This document shows, in pieces, positions 34,745 through 42,233 of a stretch of 64,000 nucleotides of DNA (position 1 is its first letter; each line of letters begins with the position of its first letter). The position numbers were made by a program, and so were the translations under genes. Source of the DNA: Actimicrobium sp035984655 (GTDB lineage Bacteria > Pseudomonadota > Gammaproteobacteria > Burkholderiales > Burkholderiaceae_D); the NCBI RefSeq assembly GCF_035984655.1, contig NZ_JAXCHT010000007.1, forward strand, positions 87,066 through 151,065, written 5' to 3'. Below the pieces are notes generated by a model, which was given only the letters and a program-made list of their open reading frames with translations, had not been told where the DNA came from and ran no database searches.

Positions 34745-36025
34745 CTATTGTTCGGCAACCGGCGCCACTGGCTTCTGACGCTCGAGAACGGCAGCGAAAA
34801 ATCCATCGGTCTGGTGCTGGTGCGGCGTCAGCTTCAGATAATCCTGCATCTCGAGCTCAATGCGCTGCTCCGCCAGGATTTCCTTCATCGGCACCAGCAC
34901 GAAGTCCGGATGCGTGGCCAGGAATGCCGCGACGATGGCTTCGTTTTCCTCATCGAGCAAACTGCAGGTCGCATACACCAGGCGTCCGCCTGCCTTGAGC
35001 AACCTTGCCGCACCCGACAAAATCGAGGTCTGCTTGACATTGAGCTCGGCCACGCCTTGCAGGGTCTGGCGCCATTTCACGTCGGGGTTACGGCGCAAGG
35101 TTCCGAGGCCACTGCAGGGAGCATCGACCAGAACACGATCGATCTTGCCCGCCAGCCGTTTGATCTTCGCATCGTTTTCATGCGCGATCTGGACCGGATG
35201 CACATTCGACAGGCCACTACGGGCCAGTCGTGGCTTCAATTTGGCGAGACGCTTCTCCGAAATGTCGAAGGCATACAAACGTCCGGTGTTGCGCATGGCA
35301 GCACCGAGCGCAAGTGTCTTACCGCCTGCGCCGGCGCAAAAATCGACCACCATTTCGCCGCGCTTGGCGCCGACGATCTGGGCCAGCAACTGGCTGCCTT
35401 CGTCCTGTACTTCGATCAGACCGTCCTTGAACAGCGGCAGATTTTGCAGCGCAGGCTTCTTCAGGACGCGCAGACCAACCGGAGAAAACGGGGTCGGCGC
35501 CGACAAAATCGGCGCCTGGGCCAGCGCCTCCATCACCTCCGGACGAGTGGCCTTGATCAGATTGACGCGCAAGTCCAGCGGGGCCGGTTCGTTGAGTGCC
35601 GCAGCAAGCGTCAGCGCGCCCTCTTCGCCGTCACGCGCAACCAGCATGTCGAACAGCCATGCCGGCAAGTTCGAACGCATTTGCGCTGGCAGCAGGTTGC
35701 GATCGATCTGCATCGCATTCTCCAGCCATGCGGTCTCTTCTTCGCTCAAGCCACCGAGCGCGTCGATGCCGACCGCGCCGGCCAGACCCAGCAAGGTCAT
35801 GCGGCGCATGGTGGGGCCGTTGCCTGACTCTGAAAAGCTGGTGTAGACCGACTTGTTGCGCAGAATGCCGTAGATGCCCTCGGCAATTGCCCCGCGTTCG
35901 CGCGAACCCAGTTTCGGATGTTCGCGGAAGTAGCGTGACAGGGTGCCATCGGCGGGACCGGTGAAGCGCAGGATATCGCGCAGGATTTCCTCGGTGTTGT
36001 TGACTATCGCGGGTGGCAATCTCAT
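34745..36025 (-). CDS. RsmB/NOP family class I SAM-dependent rRNA methyltransferase
   Basis: The 426-residue enzyme has an N-terminal RNA-binding helical region and a C-terminal Rossmann methyltransferase. The SAM loop DFCAGAGGKTLALGAAM and both catalytic cysteines, in VDAPCSGLGTLRRNPDVKW and YATCSLLDEENE, are intact, which marks an RNA m5C methyltransferase of the RsmB/Sun family. The probable target is 16S rRNA. It lies next to purN; many betaproteobacteria place a sun-type gene there. Confidence 0.92.
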   Translation of the reverse strand: MRLPPAIVNNTEEILRDILRFTGPADGTLSRYFREHPKLGSRERGAIAEGIYGILRNKSVYTSFSESGNGPTMRRMTLLGLAGAVGIDALGGLSEEETAWLENAMQIDRNLLPAQMRSNLPAWLFDMLVARDGEEGALTLAAALNEPAPLDLRVNLIKATRPEVMEALAQAPILSAPTPFSPVGLRVLKKPALQNLPLFKDGLIEVQDEGSQLLAQIVGAKRGEMVVDFCAGAGGKTLALGAAMRNTGRLYAFDISEKRLAKLKPRLARSGLSNVHPVQIAHENDAKIKRLAGKIDRVLVDAPCSGLGTLRRNPDVKWRQTLQGVAELNVKQTSILSGAARLLKAGGRLVYATCSLLDEENEAIVAAFLATHPDFVLVPMKEILAEQRIELEMQDYLKLTPHQHQTDGFFAAVLERQKPVAPVAEQ

Positions 36026-36052
36026 GCAGTGGCTTTCGAAAATGGTGCGGTG

Positions 36053-36667
36053 TTACAAAGGCAAATCGGTTAGTTGCACGCGGCCATCGACCAACTGCAA
36101 CCGGCCGTCAATGAACCAGCGGACCGCCTGGGGATAGAGCAGGTGTTCCTGCTCAAGCACGCGTTCGGCGAGAGTTTGTTCCGAGTCATTCGGGAATACG
36201 GGCACCGCCGCCTGCGCCACAATTGGACCGTGATCCAGGTCGGGGGTGACGAAGTGCACGGTGACGCCATGCACCTTCACGCCGGCAGCCAGGGCCTGGC
36301 GATGCGTGGCAAGACCGGGGAAACTGGGTAACAGGGACGGATGAATATTCATCATGCGACCCCGGTAGTGATCGACAAATGGCGTGGTCAGGATCCGCAT
36401 GAAACCGGCCAGGACAACCAGATCAGGCACAAAATGGTCAATGGCGGTCTGCAAGGCTGCATCAAAACTGTCACGATCAGCGAAATCCCTGCTCGCCACG
36501 ACGGCTGTCGCAATTCCGTGACTGGCGGCGAATTCCAGCCCCTTGGCATCAGGGCGGTTGCTGATGACGGCGGCAATCCTGCAATTCCACTTCTGCTGTT
36601 GCGCGCTCCGGACGATCGCCTGCATGTTGGTTCCGCGCCCCGAGATCAAGATCACGATATTTCTCAT
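36053..36667 (-). CDS. purN: Phosphoribosylglycinamide formyltransferase PurN
   Basis: The 204-residue enzyme transfers a formyl group from 10-formyl-THF to GAR in purine synthesis. It shows GRGTNMQAIV near the N-terminus, the catalytic HPSLLPSFPGLATHRQAL with the conserved His and downstream Asp (TPDLDHGPIVAQ), as in the PurN family. ATG 36667 gives MRNIVILISGRGTNMQ at the start, as in relatives. It precedes the methyltransferase by 27 bp. Confidence 0.96.
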   Translation of the reverse strand: MRNIVILISGRGTNMQAIVRSAQQQKWNCRIAAVISNRPDAKGLEFAASHGIATAVVASRDFADRDSFDAALQTAIDHFVPDLVVLAGFMRILTTPFVDHYRGRMMNIHPSLLPSFPGLATHRQALAAGVKVHGVTVHFVTPDLDHGPIVAQAAVPVFPNDSEQTLAERVLEQEHLLYPQAVRWFIDGRLQLVDGRVQLTDLPL

Positions 36668-36748
36668 GGCGCGCATTGTACTCTACCGGGCCAAAACGAA
36701 AAACCGGCCAGGACGCCGGATTGATGATGCGTGCATTCGTGTCCGGCG

Positions 36749-37147
36749 CTATTGAAATGAATAGAAAACGCGGAATGGAACCTTCTTCTCGCCCCAGAAA
36801 TCGGCCGCATCGCGGAACACATCCAGGAGCGTTTCGCGCGCTTCCTTGTCGAATTTCGGCGTATTCGGAATTTGTTCCAATACCACCAGGAAACCTGGTT
36901 GCGGACCCGCCTTGAACGTCAGGTCAGTCAGGCAATCGGCCAATGCATCGAAATTTTTTCCGAAATGTTTGGGAAAATGGAACGCCTCGGCAATCCCGGC
37001 CAACACCTGCTGTTTGGTGAGCGCATCAGCACAATATGCGTACAGGAAATGCTGTCCGAGACGGGCTGCCTCGTCCTGCAGATCTGCCACCCGAAAAGCA
37101 CGGATGGACTGCACCACATTTGGCAGCACGGTTTTAAGCAAACTCAT
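36749..37147 (-). CDS. Barstar-family ribonuclease inhibitor
   Basis: The 132-residue cytoplasmic protein resembles barstar: the core segments AFHFPKHFGKNFDALADCLTD and the terminal strand VPFRVFYSFQ-like region are typical. Barstar blocks barnase-type RNases inside the cell. The gene follows the secreted RNase gene by 45 bp on the same strand with a strong GGGGAGAA ribosome site, which supports the pairing. The N-terminal region (about 35 residues) is longer than in barstar itself. Confidence 0.85.
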   Translation of the reverse strand: MSLLKTVLPNVVQSIRAFRVADLQDEAARLGQHFLYAYCADALTKQQVLAGIAEAFHFPKHFGKNFDALADCLTDLTFKAGPQPGFLVVLEQIPNTPKFDKEARETLLDVFRDAADFWGEKKVPFRVFYSFQ

Positions 37148-37192
37148 TTCTCCCCTCAGTTCGAACAATCATGATGATGTACTGCCTGGATG

Positions 37193-37570
37193 TTACTTTT
37201 CAACAATGCGCTGGAATGTTGCATAGTGATCGGCGGTATAAAAATAATCGGCGCCCTCTGCCGGCTTTCCACCAACAATAATGCGACGTGCTCCACGGTT
37301 ATGGGCGCGCGGCGTCGGCACTGTGTATTCATGGTAATACCCGCGCCGATGACGCGGCAATTGCTGTTCGTAGTTGCCGAAAACCACCCCATCTTTTTCA
37401 TAGGGAAAGGGCCCGCCGCGTTTGATCAACGCCAGGGTCGTGCTGGCTTCCGGAGGCAATACGTCAAGGCCAATCCCCGTTTGCGGTGCCGGCTGCTTCG
37501 CGAAGGCTGTCGATGCGAACAGGATTGCGGCAAAACCGTACATCCCCAGCTTCTGCGCATTGACGATCAC
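37193..37570 (-). CDS. Secreted guanyl-specific ribonuclease (barnase/RNase Sa-like)
   Basis: The 125-residue precursor has a signal peptide (cleavage near AFA-K25) and a mature RNase of the N1/T1 microbial family. Catalytic residues are in place: Glu81 in YHEYTVPTP, Arg96 in RGARRIIVG and His115 in TADHYATF, with the fold segment IKRGGPFPYEKDG. It would cleave RNA outside the cell. A GTG start at 37570 has a GGGA ribosome site; an ATG at 37543 would give a shorter signal peptide. The barstar-like gene follows. Confidence 0.87.
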   Translation of the reverse strand: MIVNAQKLGMYGFAAILFASTAFAKQPAPQTGIGLDVLPPEASTTLALIKRGGPFPYEKDGVVFGNYEQQLPRHRRGYYHEYTVPTPRAHNRGARRIIVGGKPAEGADYFYTADHYATFQRIVEK

Positions 37571-37837
37571 CGTGCGTCCCTTGACTCTAATTGCAAATCT
37601 GACAGGTAAACCCTGCAGTATCCCGTAGGGTAACGTGTTGTGTTGCTCGAATCAACCCGAATTACCACTTCCGCAAACGCAGTGGCGAAGGCAAGAATTG
37701 CCCGTCATGTTGCACCGCACCGCCGCGCGGGCGAGGCGATAACATAATTTGTTTCAATCATTTACGCGACAGCGCCGGGTTCCACCGGGTCTAATGTCAC
37801 TCATGTCAGAGTGCATTGCACGCAAAGGAGAACTCAA

Positions 37838-38197
37838 ATGGAAAACGTTGCCAGGAAGTTTTTGATTGCCGCCAGCATCGGAGTCATCGCGCTGGCAGCA
37901 AGTATCGGCGCCGAAGCGCATGATCGCAACGGCGTCAATTGGTCAGTAAGCATCGGCGCCCCCGGCTATTACGCCCCGGCACCCGTCTATGTCCAGCCGG
38001 CGCCGGTATACGTTCAGCCGGCACCCGTGTATTACCGGCCTGCACCAGTCTATCTTGCACCGCAACCGGTGTATGTTGGCCCGGGCCCTGTGCGAATCGG
38101 CTATGGCCCAGGTTACTACGCACCTTACCGCGGACAGTATTATTCAAACCGTGGCTATTACCGCCACCATCATCACCATCGTTACGATCGAGACTGA
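37838..38197 (+). CDS. Small exported proline/tyrosine-rich protein with histidine-rich tail
   Basis: The 119-residue protein has a signal peptide (MENVARKFLIAASIGVIALA, cleavage near AEA) and tandem APVYVQP-type units in the middle (PAPVY repeated four times, then PQPVY). The C-terminal end is a cluster of five His followed by Arg/Asp (HHHHHRYDRD), which could bind metal. No domain is recognised. AAAGGAG precedes ATG 37838. Its last 16 bp overlap the 3' end of the convergent patatin gene. Confidence 0.72.
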   Translation: MENVARKFLIAASIGVIALAASIGAEAHDRNGVNWSVSIGAPGYYAPAPVYVQPAPVYVQPAPVYYRPAPVYLAPQPVYVGPGPVRIGYGPGYYAPYRGQYYSNRGYYRHHHHHRYDRD

Positions 38198-39426
38198 AAG
38201 GCGGGCAGGTCCGCCGTCTCGGCGTCAGGGGCCACAATGCCGCCGTCGTTGATGGTGGCCGCGCCGAAAAACGCCAGGATTTCTGCGCGCTTGGCATGTG
38301 CGTCCTGCTCACCAAGCGCAATCAGTTCACGCGTGTAGCTTGACTCAAACAAGAGGTAGGACGCCAGCGCCGCGCCACGTACCTCCGTGGCGCCAATGCC
38401 GGCGAGCATCATGCGGATCGGCTTTGGCAAGCTACCCGTATGGCGACTGGCAATTTCGTCCAACCGCTGCGACGGTGCGACCACCAGCATTTCAACCGGG
38501 CGCAACGTTGTTTTGCGCCTCTGCTCCTCATTCAATACCGACAGCGTCAAATTCACCCGCGTGATGCGCTCGATATCGACCGCCAGGCTGTCAAGAAAAA
38601 TACTCGACATGGCATGCCCGGCGATCTGGGCCAGGCTGGGGTAGCGCGGCACGTCCGTCTTTGTCTGCTCAGGTTCATGCAGGCGCCCGGCGCCAATCAC
38701 GAAGATGCGGTCCGCGCCGAGGTGAATGGCGGGTGATATCGGCGCCAGTTGGCGCATCGAACCGTCGCCGCAATACTCCCGGCGGCCATCGCAGTACAGC
38801 TGCGTGGCGGGGAAAATCAGCGGAATCGCCGACGATGCCAACAAATGCTCAACCCCGATCTGGGCCCGCATCGATAGTCGCTGGCTGCGCACCCACGGCG
38901 CGATGTTGGCTTCGGTTTGATAGAACGTGATGTGCTGACCACCGGTGTAGGACGAGGCCGTCACCGCCAGCGCATGCAGCTTACCGTCGAGCAGGGCGGC
39001 ATCCAGCCGGGGGAAATTCAGCATCCGGTTCAGCAGTGTGACCAACGGCGTGTTGTCGAGCAACGAATTGGGCGGGTTGGCACGCCACTGCCGAAGCAGC
39101 CAGCCGAACGACAGCAGCGACAGCCAGCGCGCACCGGAACGCATGACTCCCAGTGAATCGGCCCGGTACACCTGTTCTACCGAAAAGGTTTCCCATATTT
39201 TCAGCAGGTGCGCCAGCCCCTCGCCAAAGTCATCTGCGTGGCAAGCCAGTGCCGTTGCGTTGATTGCGCCGGCCGAGGTGCCGCAGATAATGTCGTACGG
39301 ATTTTGCGTGGTCGGCCAGCCTTCGTCGCACAGAATCTGCGAAACCGCCTTGAGCACGCCGATCTGATAGGCGCCGCGCGCGCCGCCGCCGGTCAGCACC
39401 AGACCGGTCTTTTTATGTTCTGCCAT
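38182..39426 (-). CDS. Patatin-like phospholipase
   Basis: The 414-residue protein has the patatin fold: the oxyanion loop GGGARGAYQIGVLKA (residues 12-26), the nucleophile Ser in CGTSAGAINATAL and the catalytic Asp in CGDGSMRQ. It is a cytoplasmic or peripheral serine acyl hydrolase of the RssA/YchK type. It is probably unlinked functionally to ggt, but the two genes are near neighbours on the same strand. ATG 39426 gives MAEHKKTGLVLTGGG. Confidence 0.9.
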   Translation of the reverse strand: MAEHKKTGLVLTGGGARGAYQIGVLKAVSQILCDEGWPTTQNPYDIICGTSAGAINATALACHADDFGEGLAHLLKIWETFSVEQVYRADSLGVMRSGARWLSLLSFGWLLRQWRANPPNSLLDNTPLVTLLNRMLNFPRLDAALLDGKLHALAVTASSYTGGQHITFYQTEANIAPWVRSQRLSMRAQIGVEHLLASSAIPLIFPATQLYCDGRREYCGDGSMRQLAPISPAIHLGADRIFVIGAGRLHEPEQTKTDVPRYPSLAQIAGHAMSSIFLDSLAVDIERITRVNLTLSVLNEEQRRKTTLRPVEMLVVAPSQRLDEIASRHTGSLPKPIRMMLAGIGATEVRGAALASYLLFESSYTRELIALGEQDAHAKRAEILAFFGAATINDGGIVAPDAETADLPAFQSRS

Positions 39427-39446
39427 CCCCTGCCCCCGACTTGCGT

Positions 39447-41219
39447 TCAATCGCCCTTGACCAGTCCCTCACGACGCGGATCGGCGCCACCGAACCAGAC
39501 ATCCTCCCCGTGCACGGTCAGGCGCATGATTCCTTGCAACCCGGAGGTCTGCTCCATCACGCGGACATCATGTCCCTTGGCTTTTAGCGCCGCTGCCAGC
39601 ACATCCGCGCCGGGCCCCTGCTCAAGCTCGGTCGGCCCATTGCGGCTGCCAAAGTTCGGCAGACTGATTGCTTGCTGCACATTCAGGCCCCAGTCCATCA
39701 TGCCAATCAACACCTTGCCGACATAATTGATGATGGCCGAGCCACCCGGCGAACCGACCGACAGCATCAACTTGCGGGTTCCCTTTTCGAACACGAATGT
39801 CGGCGCCATCGCGCTGCGCGGACGTTTGCCGCCCTGCACGCGATTTGCCACCGGCCCGTTTGCATCGGCCGCATCGAACGAAAAATCCGTTAGCTGATTA
39901 TTGAGAATGAAGCCATCGACCATTTGCCGCGAGCCAAAGGCGTCCTCCACCGAACTGGTCATCGACACCGACTGTCCCTGCGCATCGACTACCGAGATAT
40001 GCGACGTCGACTTCAATTCCGGTGAGGTGTCGAGACCGAGCGCCACCGGCATTCCGGCCGGCACGCCAAACTTGGCAATGCCCATCGAACGGCTGCCGAT
40101 CAGCGCGGCACGCGTGGCGAGGTAGTTCTTGTCGAGCAGCGACGCCGCGCTGTGTTCCGGCAGCGGCACGAAATCGGTATCTGCCACATAGCGCGCACGG
40201 TCGGCAAAGGCCAGTCGGCCGGCTTCGGCAAACAGATGCACGCCCTCGGGATTGAGCACGCCGTCGACAGGTGGCCACGCGGCCATGTTGCGTTGCTCAA
40301 GCACGCCAAGGATCTGCGCAATGGCGATGCCGCCCGACGACGGCGGCGGCATGCCGCACACGGTCCACAGTTTGTAATCGCTGCAAATCGGCTCGCGCAT
40401 CTTGGCTTCATATCCACCGATATCGGCTTCGGTGAGGCCACCAGGATTGGTTGGGTGGCCCTGCACCTTGTTGGCAATATCGCGTGCGATGCGGCCCTTG
40501 TAGAACGCGTCCGCCCCACCATCGGCGATCTCGTGCATGGTCTTTGCCAGGGCAGGATTTTTCAACAGATGACCGGCGCTCCATGGCTTGCCGTCGGCAT
40601 CATAAAAATAGGCAGTGGCATCGGCGTCCTGCTTCAGATTTTTTTCCGCCGCCAGCAAGGTTGCCAAGCGCGGACTGACCATGAAGCCTTCTTCGGCAAG
40701 CTTGATGACGGGCGCAAACAGCGCGGCCCAAGGCAGCCTCCCATACTGGCGATGCGCCATCTCGAGCATGCGCAATTCCCCCGGGGCGCCCACCGAGCGG
40801 CCACCCACGACCGCCTGAATGAACGGCAAGGCTTTGCCGTCAGGACCCTGGAACAATTTATCGGTGGCACTGGCCGGCGCGGTCTCGCGACCGTCGAAGG
40901 CTTTAACATTGCGCCCGTCAAAATACATCAGGAAGCCGCCGCCGCCGATACCGGAAGATTGCGGCTCAACCAGCGTCAATACCATTTGCGTGGCGATGGC
41001 GGCGTCAATGGCCGAGCCGCCGGACTTGAGAACCTGGTAACCGGCATCAGTGGCAAGCGGGTTGGCGGCGGCAACCATGAATTTGTTGGCGACCACGCCG
41101 ACCTTTTCGGTGTAGCCACTGGCCGCTTCAGGCGGCTGGTAGCGGAAGGTCGGTTGGCTGGCGCAAGCGGCCAGCAACGACCCGACACATGCTATCGAGA
41201 AAAATTTTAATTTGACCAT
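39447..41219 (-). CDS. ggt: Gamma-glutamyltransferase, lipoprotein form
   Basis: The 590-residue precursor has a lipobox LLAAC (Cys near residue 17) and is autoprocessed at a Thr nucleophile in STSHISVVDAQGQSV, by analogy with E. coli Thr391. Other signatures are SGIGGGGFLMYFDG near the N-terminus, PPPSSGGIAIAQIL and the GSPGGSAIINYV motif. It cleaves glutathione and gamma-glutamyl compounds in the periplasm. ATG 41219 has GGAG. A terminator stands only a few bases upstream, so it has its own promoter or relies on read-through. Confidence 0.95.
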   Translation of the reverse strand: MVKLKFFSIACVGSLLAACASQPTFRYQPPEAASGYTEKVGVVANKFMVAAANPLATDAGYQVLKSGGSAIDAAIATQMVLTLVEPQSSGIGGGGFLMYFDGRNVKAFDGRETAPASATDKLFQGPDGKALPFIQAVVGGRSVGAPGELRMLEMAHRQYGRLPWAALFAPVIKLAEEGFMVSPRLATLLAAEKNLKQDADATAYFYDADGKPWSAGHLLKNPALAKTMHEIADGGADAFYKGRIARDIANKVQGHPTNPGGLTEADIGGYEAKMREPICSDYKLWTVCGMPPPSSGGIAIAQILGVLEQRNMAAWPPVDGVLNPEGVHLFAEAGRLAFADRARYVADTDFVPLPEHSAASLLDKNYLATRAALIGSRSMGIAKFGVPAGMPVALGLDTSPELKSTSHISVVDAQGQSVSMTSSVEDAFGSRQMVDGFILNNQLTDFSFDAADANGPVANRVQGGKRPRSAMAPTFVFEKGTRKLMLSVGSPGGSAIINYVGKVLIGMMDWGLNVQQAISLPNFGSRNGPTELEQGPGADVLAAALKAKGHDVRVMEQTSGLQGIMRLTVHGEDVWFGGADPRREGLVKGD

Positions 41220-41231
41220 GCGGACTCCAAT

Positions 41232-41257
41232 AAAAAAAGGCAAGCGCACTGCTTGCC
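41232..41257 (-). terminator. Terminator of the SDR gene, just before ggt
   Basis: On the minus strand GGCAAGC and GCTTGCC pair around AGTGC and are followed by seven T. The ribosome site of ggt begins a few bases downstream. Confidence 0.88.
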
Positions 41258-41320
41258 TGAGTGTATGCCGCTGACCGGTCGCTGTCATTTTTAAAAGCCA
41301 TCAACCGGATGGTTCGCAAA

Positions 41321-42079
41321 TTATTTTGGCTGCATGCGGATCGCGCCATCGAGGCGAATGGTCTCGCCGTTGAGCATCACGTTTTCAATAATCGCCTTGG
41401 CCAGATGCGCGTACTCGTCGGGACGACCGAGGCGCGATGGAAACGGCACCATCTTGCCCAATGCATCCTGCACTTCCTGCGGCATGCCGAGCAGCATCGG
41501 GGTTTCGAAAATGCCAGGCGCAATCGTCATCACCCGCACGCCGCTGCGCGACAGGTCGCGCGCCATCGGCAACGTCAGCCCGACCACGGCCGCCTTCGAT
41601 GAGGCGTAGGCGGCTTGTCCGATCTGTCCATCGTATGCCGCGACCGAGGCCGTGTTGATGATGATGCCGCGCTCGCCTTCCGCCGTGGCGTCGGATTTTT
41701 CCATCGCCGCCGCAGCCAGGCGCGCCATGTTGAAGGTGCCAACCAGATTGATGTTCACGGTGCGCTGGAATACATCGAGCGGATGCGGTCCGTTCTTGCC
41801 AACCGTCTTCACTGCCGGCGCGACGCCGGCGCAATTGATCAGCCCACGCAGCGTGCCCATCGCCGTGGCCGCCGCCACCGCCGCCGTGCCATCCGCTTCG
41901 GAGGTCACATCACACTTGACGAACTTGCCGTGCAGTTCGGTGGCGAGCGCCTCGCCCGCCTCGACCTGGACATCCGCCAGCACCACCTTGCCGCCATTGG
42001 CGACGATCATGCGCGCTGTCGCAGCGCCCAAACCGGAAGCGCCGCCGGTGATCAGAAATACGTTGTCATTGATTTGCAT
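41321..42079 (-). CDS. Short-chain dehydrogenase/reductase (3-hydroxyacyl-CoA dehydrogenase type)
   Basis: The 252-residue NAD(P)-dependent enzyme has the Rossmann motif GGASGLGAA, then INCAGVAP, and the catalytic Ser-Tyr-Lys set with YASSKAAVVG. The C-terminal GAIRMQPK and overall pattern resemble the HSD17B10-like 3-hydroxy-2-methylbutyryl-CoA dehydrogenases of betaproteobacteria, used in isoleucine or fatty acid degradation. The substrate is inference. It is a single gene, ended by a terminator. Confidence 0.9.
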   Translation of the reverse strand: MQINDNVFLITGGASGLGAATARMIVANGGKVVLADVQVEAGEALATELHGKFVKCDVTSEADGTAAVAAATAMGTLRGLINCAGVAPAVKTVGKNGPHPLDVFQRTVNINLVGTFNMARLAAAAMEKSDATAEGERGIIINTASVAAYDGQIGQAAYASSKAAVVGLTLPMARDLSRSGVRVMTIAPGIFETPMLLGMPQEVQDALGKMVPFPSRLGRPDEYAHLAKAIIENVMLNGETIRLDGAIRMQPK

Positions 42080-42184
42080 GGTGTCCTCGAAGGAGATGAA
42101 ATGGGGAAATGCGGAACGGTGGATTGACGCTTACGTCAACGTCAACAGGCGACGATTGTAGCGAACTTCACCGCCACCCTGATG

Positions 42185-42209
42185 AAAAAAAGCAGCCGAA
42201 GCTGCCTTT
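42185..42209 (-). terminator. Terminator of hppA
   Basis: GCAGC-TTCG-GCTGC on the minus strand, followed by seven T, lies just after the hppA stop. Confidence 0.88.
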
Positions 42210-42233
42210 TCCGGAGACCACAAAAGCAGGCGA

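Noticed and set aside
37960..38100. Tandem DNA repeats that might be a CRISPR or satellite array
   Set aside because: The repetition is short and in frame with the PAPVY protein repeats; there are no spacers.
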